64,000 nucleotides of DNA, from the NCBI RefSeq assembly GCF_013911755.1, contig NZ_JACESP010000007.1, forward strand, positions 62,001 to 126,000, read 5' to 3'. The DNA is from Sphingosinicella sp. GTDB taxonomy: Bacteria; Pseudomonadota; Alphaproteobacteria; Sphingomonadales; Sphingomonadaceae. Within the stretch, counting starts at the first letter, position 1, and each line of letters begins with the position of its first letter. A model generated the notes under the pieces. It had not been told where the DNA came from, searched no databases, and saw nothing but the letters and a program-made list of their open reading frames with translations. The position numbers and the translations under genes were made by a program. Shown here one piece after another: positions 26,462-35,290 of the stretch.

Positions 26462-27505
26462 GTGAAGGCCGCGGATCGCAAGGCGATCGACGCGGCGCTG
26501 GCGCGCTTCGACCCCGCCACCCGGCTGGTTCTGCTCTACGGCCCCGACGAAGCGCAGGCGCGCGAGATCGCCGACCGGTTCACCGTGCTGCTCGCCCCGC
26601 CGGACGATCCGATGGGCCGCATCGATTTCGAGCCGACCGCGCTCGCGGCCGATCCCGCAAGGCTCGCCGATGAAGCCGCCGCAGTTTCGATGTTCGGCGA
26701 CCGCCGCCTGATCCGCGTGGACGGCGCGGGCGACAATTGCAGCGCCGCGATCGAGGCGCTGCTGACGGCACCGGCCGCCGGCAATCCGGTGGTGATGGTG
26801 GGAACGGGCAGCCTGAAGGCGACGTCCGCGCTCATCAAGACCGCAGCCGCCTCCCCGCTTGCCATCGTCGCGCAGTGCTTCGTGCCCGATGGGCGCGAGG
26901 CGGTGGACATGGTGATCGATGCCTGCGCGCGGCACGGCCTGAAACCCTCTCGCGAGGCGGCGGACGCGCTGGCCGCCGGCTTCGGCGCCGAGCGCGGCGT
27001 GCTGGCCCGCGAACTCGAAAAGCTTGCGCTCTATCTCGATGCCGCGCCCGACCATGTGCGGGCACTCGAAATGGATACGCTCGCCGAACTCGGCGCGGCG
27101 ATGGCCGAATCGGACTTCGACGCGCTCGTGAACGCGGTCGCCGACGGCAATTCCACCGAGGCCGAAGTGCAGGCGGCAAAGCTGGGCCGCAACGGCATCG
27201 TGGGCATTCCGCAACTGCGCGCGGTGGCGCGGCGGCTGACGCTGCTCGGCGAGCTGAGGCGCACGATCGATACGGGGCGCAGCGCGAAGGAAGCCGTGGA
27301 AGCGGCGCGGCCGCCGATTTTCTGGAAGGCGCGCGACCGCATCGCGCGGCAGGCATCGGCATGGAACACGCCGGCACTGCGCAGCGGGCTTTCGCGTCTT
27401 CTGGAAGCAGAGCGCCAGATCAAGTCTCCGGGTGCGGCAAGCCCCGAATTGCTGACATCACGCGCGCTACTGGCGGTTGCGCATCTGGCGCGGCGGCGGC
27501 GCTGA
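26462..27505 (+). CDS. holA: DNA polymerase III delta subunit
   Basis: 347 residues from GTG 26462, 7 bases after lptE. The frame is open upstream but overlaps lptE without family sequence. HolA is the wrench of the clamp loader that opens the beta clamp. Features: LVLLYGPDEAQAREIADRF at the N-terminus, then ELEKLALYL, and the C-terminal collar domain with AKLGRNGIVGIPQLRAVARRL and FWKARDRIARQ in separate blocks. It ends a leuS-lptE-holA operon. Confidence 0.92.
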   Translation: MKAADRKAIDAALARFDPATRLVLLYGPDEAQAREIADRFTVLLAPPDDPMGRIDFEPTALAADPARLADEAAAVSMFGDRRLIRVDGAGDNCSAAIEALLTAPAAGNPVVMVGTGSLKATSALIKTAAASPLAIVAQCFVPDGREAVDMVIDACARHGLKPSREAADALAAGFGAERGVLARELEKLALYLDAAPDHVRALEMDTLAELGAAMAESDFDALVNAVADGNSTEAEVQAAKLGRNGIVGIPQLRAVARRLTLLGELRRTIDTGRSAKEAVEAARPPIFWKARDRIARQASAWNTPALRSGLSRLLEAERQIKSPGAASPELLTSRALLAVAHLARRRR

Positions 27506-27533
27506 ACCGCGCCTGGCTTTTCCGCACGATGCG

Positions 27534-27716
27534 CTAATGCCGCCCGGAAACGAAGGCGGCGAGCCGCACCAAGCCCCGATCGATCACGGTCTGATCGAGC
27601 GGGCGCTCCAGCTCTTGCAGCAAATCCTGCAAATCCGTGCTCTTCAGTTCCGGGCATTGCGTTGGCGGAGGGGATATGCCCTTGCCCTGTCTGCTGCCGG
27701 TGTCCTTTTCGGCCAT
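27534..27716 (-). CDS. Possible small protein
   Basis: 60 residues from ATG 27716, with GGTGG about 8 bases upstream. The first half is Lys/Pro-rich (KDTGSRQGKGI), the second is helical and amphipathic (TDLQDLLQELERPLDQTVIDRGLVRLAAFV). The frame extends upstream but that part looks random. It converges with holA, 28 bases from its end. No family is recognised; the even, helical C-terminus argues for a real gene but it could be chance. Confidence 0.35.
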   Translation of the reverse strand: MAEKDTGSRQGKGISPPPTQCPELKSTDLQDLLQELERPLDQTVIDRGLVRLAAFVSGRH

Positions 27717-28210
27717 CTTGTTTTCCACCCGGTGTCCGCGATCCCCAACCAGGCGGATACGATGCACCGTTTTTCTTAATGTTCCCTCACGGCGGTTAAC
27801 GCACGACGAGAGATTCGGGTCCACCCCGCCGCGCCCCTGCGCGCGACTGCGTTGCTAACGTGCATCATCCCCCCCTGCAGCGTCAACGCCGGGCGCAAAC
27901 GATAAGCCGCCCGGACCGGCGGGGGAGCACGGACCGGGCGGCGATGCAGGCCGGGGCACACGGGGGACTTGGCGCCGCGGCCCTTTCGGGCAACATTTGG
28001 AGCACTTTGTCTGCCGCGGGGACGGCCTCGTGCCCTTCTTTCAGCAGACCGCCCGGCGGGAACGGAGAGGAACCAGGGGAGGAACCGTTGGCTGATCAGT
28101 CTGCAGGCACAGGTCTAGCCCCGGAATCGTAAACGAGTCGTAAACGGCGCACGTATAAGTTGTATTGGGCGCTTAAAAGTTGCGCCGGACGACTTTCCGT
28201 GGGGAACGAT
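27717..28210. other. Gene-poor GC-rich stretch with a strong inverted repeat
   Basis: No convincing gene in about 490 bases. A 9-base inverted repeat GCCGCCCGG ... CCGGGCGGC (27906-27914, 27934-27942) spans a 19-base gap. Near 28060-28085 two copies of GAGGAACC-like purine runs resemble ribosome binding sites but precede only a 14-codon frame starting at TTG. Upstream of the small leftward gene this may hold its promoter, or an unrecognised RNA. Confidence 0.35.
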
Positions 28211-28705
28211 CTAGCGCCGCAGCGCTGATCGAAGCCGGGAGAAGGCGTCGAGGTGACGCGCCCGATCGGCTTGTGCGGCCTCTCGCAGCGCCGCCCCTGA
28301 TTCGGAGCCTGCGAGCGCTTCGGCGACCTCCGCGAACGGTGCCGCCGCCCGTTCGAGCCGGCTGAGCCGAAGCTCTGCCGCCGCCCACGCGCTTTCGCCC
28401 GCACCAGCGCCGGCTGCAGCCGACACGGCGGTTTCGGCAGCCCTCAGCGCATCGGCCCACGCGCCCCGCGCCGCCGCAAGACGCGCTTCGAGCGCGGGAA
28501 GATCGGGCGCAGGGCTCGAGACCGCCGTCGGCGGCGCGGCAACGCAGGGACGGGCACCGACCGGCGCCGATTCGGCCGCGGGGCCGCAGGGGGCGTTCGG
28601 CGATCCCGGCACGCGCGCCAGCGATGGCCATTCGCCGCCACGGTTCGCGCAGGCGCCGAGCATCAGGGAAACGGCCAGAAAAGCCGGGAAAGCAAGGTAT
28701 CGCAT
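28211..28705 (-). CDS. Hypothetical lipoprotein
   Basis: 164 residues from ATG 28705. The signal peptide FPAFLAVSLMLGAC ends in a lipobox (LGAC, Cys 18). The mature part has a Pro/Ala-rich linker with two cysteines, then a long helical, Ala-rich region (LEARLAAARGAWADALRAAE onward) that could form a coiled coil. No family was recognised. Probably anchored in the inner or outer membrane facing the periplasm. Confidence 0.6.
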   Translation of the reverse strand: MRYLAFPAFLAVSLMLGACANRGGEWPSLARVPGSPNAPCGPAAESAPVGARPCVAAPPTAVSSPAPDLPALEARLAAARGAWADALRAAETAVSAAAGAGAGESAWAAAELRLSRLERAAAPFAEVAEALAGSESGAALREAAQADRARHLDAFSRLRSALRR

Positions 28706-28822
28706 CGCGGCGGGACGATAGAGGTGCCGCCCCTCAGCCGCAAGCGCGCGCAAACCACCACGCCAGTGCAAACACGGGCTTGAACACGATGCCCGAGGCG
28801 ACTATGAAGCGCCCTCCCGTGC

Positions 28823-28899
28823 GCGCCCGTAGCTCAGCTGGATAGAGCATCAGACTACGAATCTGAGGGTCGGACGTTCGAATCGTTCCGGGCGCGCCA
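28823..28899 (+). tRNA. tRNA-Arg (anticodon ACG), CCA encoded
   Basis: The acceptor GCGCCCG (28823-28829) pairs with CGGGCGC, followed by discriminator G and CCA (28897-28899). The anticodon loop CTACGAA on a TCAGA/TCTGA stem gives anticodon ACG (28857-28859), whose A is normally edited to inosine by TadA to read CGU, CGC and CGA. The D-loop sequence AGCTCAGCTGGATAGAGC and T loop GTTCGAATC are standard. Confidence 0.97.
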
Positions 28900-28914
28900 A
28901 TTTACTCTTTAGTC

Positions 28915-28962
28915 CCTCAGACGCCGGGCGGGTTTGTTTGCTGCCCCTCAAACGCCGGGCGG
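28915..28962 (+). repeat. Two direct repeats and a hairpin after tRNA-Arg
   Basis: CCTCAGACGCCGGGCGG (28915-28931) recurs as CCTCAAACGCCGGGCGG (28946-28962), 16 of 17 bases the same, with a 31-base period. The second copy runs into a hairpin GGCCGC-ATCC-GCGGCC (28961-28976). The pair may be a duplication or part of an intergenic repeat family; the hairpin could end tRNA transcription, though its T run is weak. Confidence 0.5.
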
Positions 28963-29087
28963 CCGCATCCGCGGCCTTGGCTTCCTCGCATAAGCTCGGT
29001 CGGCCGGTCGGCCTTGCGAACCCTATCGGGTTCGGGGGCGCTGCTTTCTGACTATCGTGTCGGCGTTTGCCCCGATAAAGCAGCGGC

Positions 29088-29570
29088 ATGGGCGATTACC
29101 GCATTATCGATGTCCAGCTCGACGACCGCACGATCCTGTGGCGGAGCGCCGATATCGAGCAGGAGCGGCGCGTTGCCATCTTCGATCTGCTTGAAGGCAA
29201 CAGCTTCCGGCTCGTGACGGCGCGCGGCGCGCCGCACGAGGGGCCCTACCGGATTCGCCTGCGCGTGGAGGACGGGCGGCTCGCCATCGACATCGCGGAT
29301 AGCGACAGCGAGCACATCGAAACGATCGTGCTCGCGCTCTCTCCTTTCCGGCGCGTGATCCGCGAATATTTTGCGGTCTGCGAAAGCTATTACCAGGCGA
29401 TCCGGCAATCGACGGCAAGCCAGATCGAAACCGTCGACATGGCACGGCGCGGCATCCACAACGCCGCCGCCGAAACGCTGATCGAGCGGCTGAGCGGCAA
29501 GATCGAAGTGGATTTCGATACGGCGCGGCGGCTATTCACGCTGATCTGCGTGCTGCACATCCGCGGCTAA
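29088..29570 (+). CDS. UPF0262 family protein
   Basis: 160 residues. The sequence has the conserved UPF0262 blocks FDLLEGNSF, PFRRVIREYFAVCESYYQAI and MARRGIHNAAAETLIERL, with a C-terminal end FDTARRLFTLICVLHIRG. The family is restricted to alphaproteobacteria and has no known function; it usually sits beside dcd, as here. The protein has no membrane segments and is probably cytoplasmic. Confidence 0.88.
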   Translation: MGDYRIIDVQLDDRTILWRSADIEQERRVAIFDLLEGNSFRLVTARGAPHEGPYRIRLRVEDGRLAIDIADSDSEHIETIVLALSPFRRVIREYFAVCESYYQAIRQSTASQIETVDMARRGIHNAAAETLIERLSGKIEVDFDTARRLFTLICVLHIRG

Positions 29571-29596
29571 TGGTCTTCTGAAAGGGACAGGGTTTC

Positions 29597-30151
29597 ATGG
29601 CGGTGATGTCCGACAAATGGATTCGCGGGCAGGCGCTTGAGAACCGCATGATCGAACCGTTCGTGGACAGCCAGCGCCGCGAGGGCACGATCAGCTTCGG
29701 CCTCTCGTCCTATGGCTATGACGCGCGCGTCGCCGACGAATTCAAGATCTTCACCAACGTCGATTCGGCGGTGGTCGACCCAAAGAATTTCGATTCGAAC
29801 AGCTTCGTCGATCGCAAGACCGACGTGTGCATCATCCCGCCCAACTCGTTCGCGCTCGCCCGCACCGTGGAGTATTTCCGCGTGCCGCGCGACGTGCTCG
29901 TCATCTGCCTCGGCAAATCCACCTACGCACGCTGCGGCATCATCGTGAACGTGACGCCGCTCGAGCCCGGCTGGGAGGGCCACGTGACGCTGGAGTTTTC
30001 GAACACGACGCCGCTGCCCGCGCGCATCTATGCCAATGAAGGCGCGTGCCAGTTCCTGTTCCTGCAGGGCAACGAACCGTGCGAGACGAGCTATGCCGAT
30101 CGTGCGGGGAAATACATGGGCCAGCGCGGCGTGACGCTGCCCCGGCTCTAG
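29597..30151 (+). CDS. dcd: dCTP deaminase
   Basis: 184 residues, normal length, ATG 29597 with AAGGGA upstream. Converts dCTP to dUTP for thymidylate synthesis. The active-site region [23 protein letters not shown] contains the conserved Arg and Glu, and the N-terminus has [15 protein letters not shown], which binds the triphosphate. The C-terminus [10 protein letters not shown]-like end (QRGVTLPRL) is typical. Confidence 0.96.
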   Translation: MAVMSDKWIRGQALENRMIEPFVDSQRREGTISFGLSSYGYDARVADEFKIFTNVDSAVVDPKNFDSNSFVDRKTDVCIIPPNSFALARTVEYFRVPRDVLVICLGKSTYARCGIIVNVTPLEPGWEGHVTLEFSNTTPLPARIYANEGACQFLFLQGNEPCETSYADRAGKYMGQRGVTLPRL

Positions 30152-30155
30152 GGCC

Positions 30156-31037
30156 GTGACCGAGGAACAGACGCGCCGGGGGCTTGCGGCGGGTGTCGGC
30201 GCCTTCCTGATCTGGGGCACGATGCCCCTCTACATTCACGTGTTCGTGGGTATCCCGGCGGCCGACGTGCTCGCGCACCGCGTGCTCTGGGCGTTCGTGC
30301 TGCTTGCCTTCGCCGTCGTGGTATTCAGGGGCTGGACTCGGCTGCGGATCGCGATGGCCGCGCCGCGCCTGATGCTGATGCTTGCCGCGAGCGGGGCGCT
30401 GATCGCGGTAAACTGGCTGATCTACACGTGGGCGGTGCTGAACGATCGGGCGCTTGACACGAGCCTCGGCTATTTCATGCAGCCGCTGCTCAACGTCGCG
30501 ATCGGCGTGCTGCTGCTGAAGGAAGCGTTCCCGCTTTCCAAACGCATCGCTGTCGCGCTGGCGGCGATCGGCGTCGGTATCGTCACCGTGGTGCACGGAT
30601 CGCTGCCGTGGGTTTCGATCGGGCTCGCACTGTCGTTCGGGTTCTATGGTGTCATCCGAAAATTCACGGTCGTCGATCCGGTGACGGGGCTTGTCGTGGA
30701 AACGGGCTGGCTGGCCCCGGTCGCGGCCGGATGGCTGGCGATGGCGCCGCGCGACGTGTTCGGCCACGGCACGGCCATCGATATCGCGCTCATCGGCTCG
30801 GGGCTCATCACCATCATACCGCTCGGCCTCTTCGGCTATGCGGCGCGGCGGTTGCCGCTCTCGACGATCGGAATGCTTCAGTATCTGGGGCCTTCGCTGG
30901 TGTTTCTCGCCGCCGTCTTCATCCTTGGCGAACCGCTCGACATCGGCCGCCTTGCCGCCTTCGTCTGCATATGGGCCGGGCTCGTCGTCTTCTCGATCGG
31001 CGGCTTACGCGGCGCTGCAAATCCCGCTAGACCATAA
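30156..31037 (+). CDS. rarD: EamA-family transporter RarD
   Basis: 293 residues from GTG 30156, 4 bases after dcd. About ten transmembrane helices in two EamA repeats. [15 protein letters not shown] and the conserved [12 protein letters not shown] identify the RarD branch, chloramphenicol-sensitivity-type proteins of the drug/metabolite transporter superfamily. The transported substrate is unknown. Confidence 0.88.
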   Translation: MTEEQTRRGLAAGVGAFLIWGTMPLYIHVFVGIPAADVLAHRVLWAFVLLAFAVVVFRGWTRLRIAMAAPRLMLMLAASGALIAVNWLIYTWAVLNDRALDTSLGYFMQPLLNVAIGVLLLKEAFPLSKRIAVALAAIGVGIVTVVHGSLPWVSIGLALSFGFYGVIRKFTVVDPVTGLVVETGWLAPVAAGWLAMAPRDVFGHGTAIDIALIGSGLITIIPLGLFGYAARRLPLSTIGMLQYLGPSLVFLAAVFILGEPLDIGRLAAFVCIWAGLVVFSIGGLRGAANPARP

Positions 31038-31041
31038 CCCC

Positions 31042-32322
31042 ATGGACAAGATCATCATTCGCGGCGGAAGGCCGCTTTCCGGACGCATCGCCATCTCGGG
31101 CGCGAAGAACGCCGCACTCACGCTGATGCCCGCGGCGATCCTCACCGAGGAACCGCTGACGCTGCGCAACCTGCCGCGCCTCGCCGACGTCGACACGTTC
31201 GGCCACCTGCTGAACCAGCACGGCGTCTCGACGATGATCGAGGGCCACCGGCGCGGCGAATTCGGGCGCGTGATGACGATCAAGGCGGCGCGGCTCACCT
31301 CGACGCTCGCGCCCTACGACATCGTGCGCAAGATGCGCGCTTCGGTGCTCGTGCTCGGGCCGCTGCTCGCGCGCGCGGGCGAAGCCACCGTGTCGCTCCC
31401 CGGCGGCTGCGCGATCGGCAACCGGCCGGTCGACCTGCACCTGAAAGCGATGGAATCACTCGGCGCCGAGATCGAAGTGACGTCAGGCTATGTGAAAGCG
31501 ACGACCGCCAAGGGCCTTGTCGGCGGGCGCATCGACTTCCCGATCGTTTCGGTGGGCGCCACTGAAAACGCGCTGATGGCCGCCGCGCTCGCGAAGGGCG
31601 AGACGGTGATCGAGAACGCGGCGCGCGAACCCGAAATCGTCGACCTCGCGAACTGCCTCAACGCGATGGGCGCGAAGATCGAGGGGCACGGCACCTCAAC
31701 AATCCGCGTGCAGGGCCGCACCAGCCTGCACGGCGCGACATATGCCGTGATGCCGGACCGGATCGAGGCGGGCAGCTATGCCTGCGCGGTCGGCACGGCA
31801 GGGGGTGAGGTGGAACTCGTGGGCGCCGATCTCGCCACGCTCGGCGTCGTGGCGGACCGGCTGCGCGATGCGGGGCTGGAGGTCACCGCCACGGACGAGG
31901 GTGTCCGCGTGAAACGCAACGGGCCGATCCGCGCCATCGATATCGAAACGCAGCCGTTCCCCGGCTTCCCCACCGACATGCAGGCGCAGTTCATGGCGAT
32001 GCTGGCGCTGGCGGAGGGCACCAGCCACCTGACCGAAACGATCTTCGAAAACCGCTACATGCACGTGCCCGAACTCGCGCGCATGGGGGCGGACATTCGC
32101 GTTTCGGGGCGCACCGCCGAAGTGCACGGCGTCGCGAAACTGACTGGCGCGCAGGTGATGGCGACCGACCTTCGCGCCTCGATGAGCCTCGTGCTCGCGG
32201 GCCTCGCGGCGGAGGGCGAGACGGTGGTGAACCGCATCTATCACCTCGACCGCGGCTACGAGCATCTGGAAGAAAAGCTCTCCGGCGCGGGCGCCGACAT
32301 CGAGCGGGTTTCCAGTGACTGA
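31042..32322 (+). CDS. murA: UDP-N-acetylglucosamine 1-carboxyvinyltransferase
   Basis: 426 residues from ATG 31042, only 4 bases after rarD. It transfers enolpyruvate from PEP to UDP-GlcNAc, the first committed step of peptidoglycan synthesis. Motifs: SGAKNAAL near the N-terminus (Lys and Asn of the UDP-GlcNAc site), [15 protein letters not shown] with the catalytic Cys 123 (fosfomycin target), and [13 protein letters not shown]. The Cys is present, so the enzyme should be fosfomycin-sensitive at this site. Confidence 0.97.
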   Translation: MDKIIIRGGRPLSGRIAISGAKNAALTLMPAAILTEEPLTLRNLPRLADVDTFGHLLNQHGVSTMIEGHRRGEFGRVMTIKAARLTSTLAPYDIVRKMRASVLVLGPLLARAGEATVSLPGGCAIGNRPVDLHLKAMESLGAEIEVTSGYVKATTAKGLVGGRIDFPIVSVGATENALMAAALAKGETVIENAAREPEIVDLANCLNAMGAKIEGHGTSTIRVQGRTSLHGATYAVMPDRIEAGSYACAVGTAGGEVELVGADLATLGVVADRLRDAGLEVTATDEGVRVKRNGPIRAIDIETQPFPGFPTDMQAQFMAMLALAEGTSHLTETIFENRYMHVPELARMGADIRVSGRTAEVHGVAKLTGAQVMATDLRASMSLVLAGLAAEGETVVNRIYHLDRGYEHLEEKLSGAGADIERVSSD

Positions 32323-32713
32323 GCGGCTGCGGCTGCTGGCGGCCGACGAGGCGGATCTCGAAACGATTTCCGCGCTGGTGCAGGACGCCGCCGTGAAGCG
32401 CGGCGACATTGCCTATGATGCGAAGGCGCGGCGGCTCGTCATCATCGCCAACCGCTACCGCTGGGAAACGCGGCAGCCTTCACGCGTGCGCTGCGCGCTG
32501 CGTATCGATTCGCTCACCCGTCTCAAGCGGCGCAACTGGCCATCTTCCGATGCGGTGCTCGATCTGCTCGCGCTGCGCTGGGAAAACGGCGGCATCGAGA
32601 TCGATTTCGCGGGCGGGGCGGCACTGCGGGCGGATGCGGAATGCATCGATGTGGAGCTGCACGACCTGAGCGGTCCATGGGGCGCGAAGCGGACGCCGCG
32701 TCACCAGCTTTAG
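32315..32713 (+). CDS. DUF2948 family protein
   Basis: 132 residues from GTG 32315, overlapping the murA end by 8 bases. Conserved blocks [21 protein letters not shown] and [12 protein letters not shown] identify DUF2948, a family of alphaproteobacteria with unknown function that usually follows murA. The overlap suggests translational coupling with murA. It converges with the flippase gene and overlaps its 3' end by 4 bases. Confidence 0.88.
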   Translation: MTERLRLLAADEADLETISALVQDAAVKRGDIAYDAKARRLVIIANRYRWETRQPSRVRCALRIDSLTRLKRRNWPSSDAVLDLLALRWENGGIEIDFAGGAALRADAECIDVELHDLSGPWGAKRTPRHQL

Positions 32714-34293
32714 CGCTCGGCGTCCTTGAGCAGCTTGTCGCGCCCGGCGAAGAGCAGCCGGTCTTCCTCCTCGAAACCGCGATACCAGAGCACGATCCCG
32801 TAAGTGGCAAGGATCGCCGGCAGGCCGAGCACGAGTTCCCAGTACGCGACCAGATAACGCTGCACGAGGATGCCGACGGCGAAGGCCGCACCGGCCGCAA
32901 GCAGCATCGGCCAGCGCCATCCGGAGACCGGCTCGCCGAGCGTGGCGCGCAGCAGCCGCGATTTGACGACGGTCGCGAACAGCCCCGACGCGAGGAGCGC
33001 TGCGGCGGGCGCGATGCCGTTCACGGCGGCGTTCGGCGTTTCAGCCGGGAACAGCACGCGGAACAGCGGAATGAAGGCGAGCGTGAGGCCCACCTGGACG
33101 CCGAGCGTCACCACCGACAGCATGAGGTTGCGGTGCCGCGCGGTGTAGACGAGGCAGGTTTCCGCGACCGCGCCCGTGACATAGGCGATTTCGGCGAGCA
33201 GCAGCAGGTTGAGGATCATCGTGCCGCTGCCGAAGCCTTCGCCGACAAGATCGAGCACGGCTTCGCCGGTCATGCCGAGCGACAGCGCGATGCCGATCTG
33301 CGCGGCGAGAATCCAGAAACCGACCTGGCGGAGATGCCCGGCGATGATGGCGTTGTTCGCCTGCTTGAGACCGTTTGTGATGACCGGCGCCAGAATCGGA
33401 TCGAACGTCACCTTCAGCTTCTGCGGCAGCGTGACCACCTGCTGCGCGACATAATAGATGCCGAGCACGGCAGGCGTCGCGAACTGGCCGAGGATCAGCA
33501 GATCGATGCGGCGCGAGGCCCATTCGATGGCATCGGCGCCCGCGATCGGCAGGTTTTCCCGCATCATGCGGAACAGGCGGACGGGGTGCGGTCGCCAGCC
33601 ATGCGGCAGGCCAAACAGGCGCACGCACGGTACGATCGATGCCAGGAACGCGGCGCCGAGCGATACGGCGTAGGCGATGATCATGGCGTCCGGCTTCCAT
33701 TCCGGGATCATGGCGAGCGCGGCAGCCAGAATCGTGAGCACCCACGGCTCCACGATCGAGCGCGCCGTCACGGTGGCGCCGACGCGGTGTCGGTACGCGA
33801 GCGCGGCAAGCGCGACATCGGAACCGACAATGAAGATCGCGGTGAGCGGGAAGATGCGGTCGAGCCCCGAGATCTTGCTGTTCGGAAAGACGATCTGCGG
33901 CACCGCGATCATGATGAGCGCGCCGATCAAGGATAGCATCCACGCGAGCGCAAGCCCGTCGCCGACGACGTGACTTTCCGGCCGATCGCCCTTGCTGAGT
34001 TCCTTGGCGAGGCCGCGCTTGAGGCCGATGGTGGCAAGCGCCGCCATCAACTCCACGATCATCGTGGCATAAGCGAAGCGGCCGAGCGCCTCCGCACCGT
34101 AGAGCTGCCCGGCGATGAACAGGAAGGGCAGGCGCGCCAGCAGCCGGAGCACGAATCCGAAGAAGTTCGTGCGCCCGCCCTTGGCGAGCGCCGCGGTATC
34201 CGCGTCGCGCGTCCCTTCTTCGGTCTTTTCGGTCAAACCCGGCGCACCGGGCGGTTCGTCCTCATGGCACCGCTTTAGAGGATCACGCGCCAA
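32710..34293 (-). CDS. Polysaccharide biosynthesis / oligosaccharide flippase family protein
   Basis: Up to 527 residues with about 12-14 transmembrane helices after a polar N-terminus of roughly 40 residues. The first helices contain FFGFVLRLLARLPFLFIAGQLYGAEALGRFAYAT, in pieces the typical start of Wzx/RfbX-type MOP flippases. These move lipid-linked glycans across the inner membrane for surface polysaccharides. The only start in this region is TTG 34293, without a clear ribosome binding site, so the N-terminus is uncertain. The specific glycan is unknown, and no polysaccharide gene cluster surrounds it. Confidence 0.78.
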   Translation of the reverse strand: MARDPLKRCHEDEPPGAPGLTEKTEEGTRDADTAALAKGGRTNFFGFVLRLLARLPFLFIAGQLYGAEALGRFAYATMIVELMAALATIGLKRGLAKELSKGDRPESHVVGDGLALAWMLSLIGALIMIAVPQIVFPNSKISGLDRIFPLTAIFIVGSDVALAALAYRHRVGATVTARSIVEPWVLTILAAALAMIPEWKPDAMIIAYAVSLGAAFLASIVPCVRLFGLPHGWRPHPVRLFRMMRENLPIAGADAIEWASRRIDLLILGQFATPAVLGIYYVAQQVVTLPQKLKVTFDPILAPVITNGLKQANNAIIAGHLRQVGFWILAAQIGIALSLGMTGEAVLDLVGEGFGSGTMILNLLLLAEIAYVTGAVAETCLVYTARHRNLMLSVVTLGVQVGLTLAFIPLFRVLFPAETPNAAVNGIAPAAALLASGLFATVVKSRLLRATLGEPVSGWRWPMLLAAGAAFAVGILVQRYLVAYWELVLGLPAILATYGIVLWYRGFEEEDRLLFAGRDKLLKDAER

Positions 34294-34320
34294 AGTGTGA
34301 GTGGATTTGCGCTGCCCGCC

Positions 34321-35004
34321 TCAGCCCAGAATCGCCTCGGCGCGCTCGATGTCCATCATCGCGGCGGCCCGGCTTGCGTGAAATCCCGCGAACGCGACCT
34401 GCTTCATAAGCGGGCCTTCCGAAAGCAGCAGCGCGTCGCCGTAGACATCGAGCTGCCCCGCCGCCTGTTCGGCACGGCGCAGCAGCGGCTGCACGAGCAC
34501 CGCCGCGGCAAGGCTGGTGCCCCCGCTCTCGCTGCGCGCGAACAGCCGCTCGAGCGCCAGCTTCACCGCGCGGCGTTCGGCGTTCGCCTCCACGATCATC
34601 TGCTCGTCCTCGGTGAGCACGGGGCCGGCGGGAACCGGCGGCGCAGCCGCAGCGACCGCGATGCGCGCGCGTTCGACCTGTGCCAGAAGATTGAGCGGCG
34701 GCCCCTTCGCTTCCGCAAACACATCGGCAGGCGGAAGATCGGCACCCGCAGAAAGATCCACGGGTTCGGTTTCCATGAGATCGGCGAGTTCGGCATCGAT
34801 ATCGAAGGCGGCGACCTGCGATATCCCGGTTTCCTTTCGAATTTCGCCCGCGACGCGTTCGACGATGAACGGCTGCATCGTAAGGAATGTCAGCACGAAC
34901 AGCGCCGCCGCTGCCGCGAGCAGCCCCGCCAATAGCCAGCGTTCCTGCCGGGCGAGCGTCGCGGCAGCCGGAACCGATGGCACGATGATGACTTCCGGTT
35001 TCAT
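34321..35004 (-). CDS. Hypothetical single-pass membrane protein
   Basis: 227 residues from ATG 35004. One transmembrane helix at about residues 23-44 (LLAGLLAAAAALFVLTFL) places a helical, Ala/Glu-rich domain of about 180 residues on one side, probably periplasmic. No family was recognised. It is divergent from the penicillin-binding protein gene, with a CtrA box between, so a cell-envelope or cell-cycle role is plausible but unproven. Confidence 0.6.
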   Translation of the reverse strand: MKPEVIIVPSVPAAATLARQERWLLAGLLAAAAALFVLTFLTMQPFIVERVAGEIRKETGISQVAAFDIDAELADLMETEPVDLSAGADLPPADVFAEAKGPPLNLLAQVERARIAVAAAAPPVPAGPVLTEDEQMIVEANAERRAVKLALERLFARSESGGTSLAAAVLVQPLLRRAEQAAGQLDVYGDALLLSEGPLMKQVAFAGFHASRAAAMMDIERAEAILG

Positions 35005-35131
35005 GAGCGACCGGGACAGTAATCGATCGCGCGAACATCATGGTGAATTATTTCATGATCGAACAGATTAAGTGATTGTTTACTTCCAAGTCCTGTGAAT
35101 GCGAAATGAAACCGTTCCGCATCTGAAGTAA

Positions 35132-35147
35132 TTAACCAATTATTAAC
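35132..35147. promoter_or_regulatory. CtrA binding site
   Basis: TTAACCAATTATTAAC fits the full consensus TTAA-N7-TTAAC of the cell-cycle regulator CtrA without a mismatch. It lies in a locally AT-rich intergenic region between the leftward membrane protein (start 35004) and the rightward penicillin-binding protein. In other alphaproteobacteria such boxes overlap the -35 of cell-cycle-controlled promoters. Confidence 0.65.
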
Positions 35148-35290
35148 CTTGTCTACACCGTTGCTTCGAGCGCCGCGCGCTTCATGCTGGCGAAAGGTCG
35201 GTGCGGGCAGTCTCTTCGTCGAACGGGCCTTGTTGCCGCCGCGATTGGCGCATACACGGCGCACACGGGACGGTAACGGATACGCACGCC

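Noticed and set aside
27860-28132. Plus-strand frame of 90 codons in the gene-poor gap
   Set aside because: No ribosome binding site, irregular composition (Pro/Gly/Arg with stretches of low complexity) and no family match.
32641-33936. Open frame of about 430 codons on the plus strand
   Set aside because: Antisense to the flippase gene, very rich in Arg, Gln and His; a shadow of a membrane protein gene.
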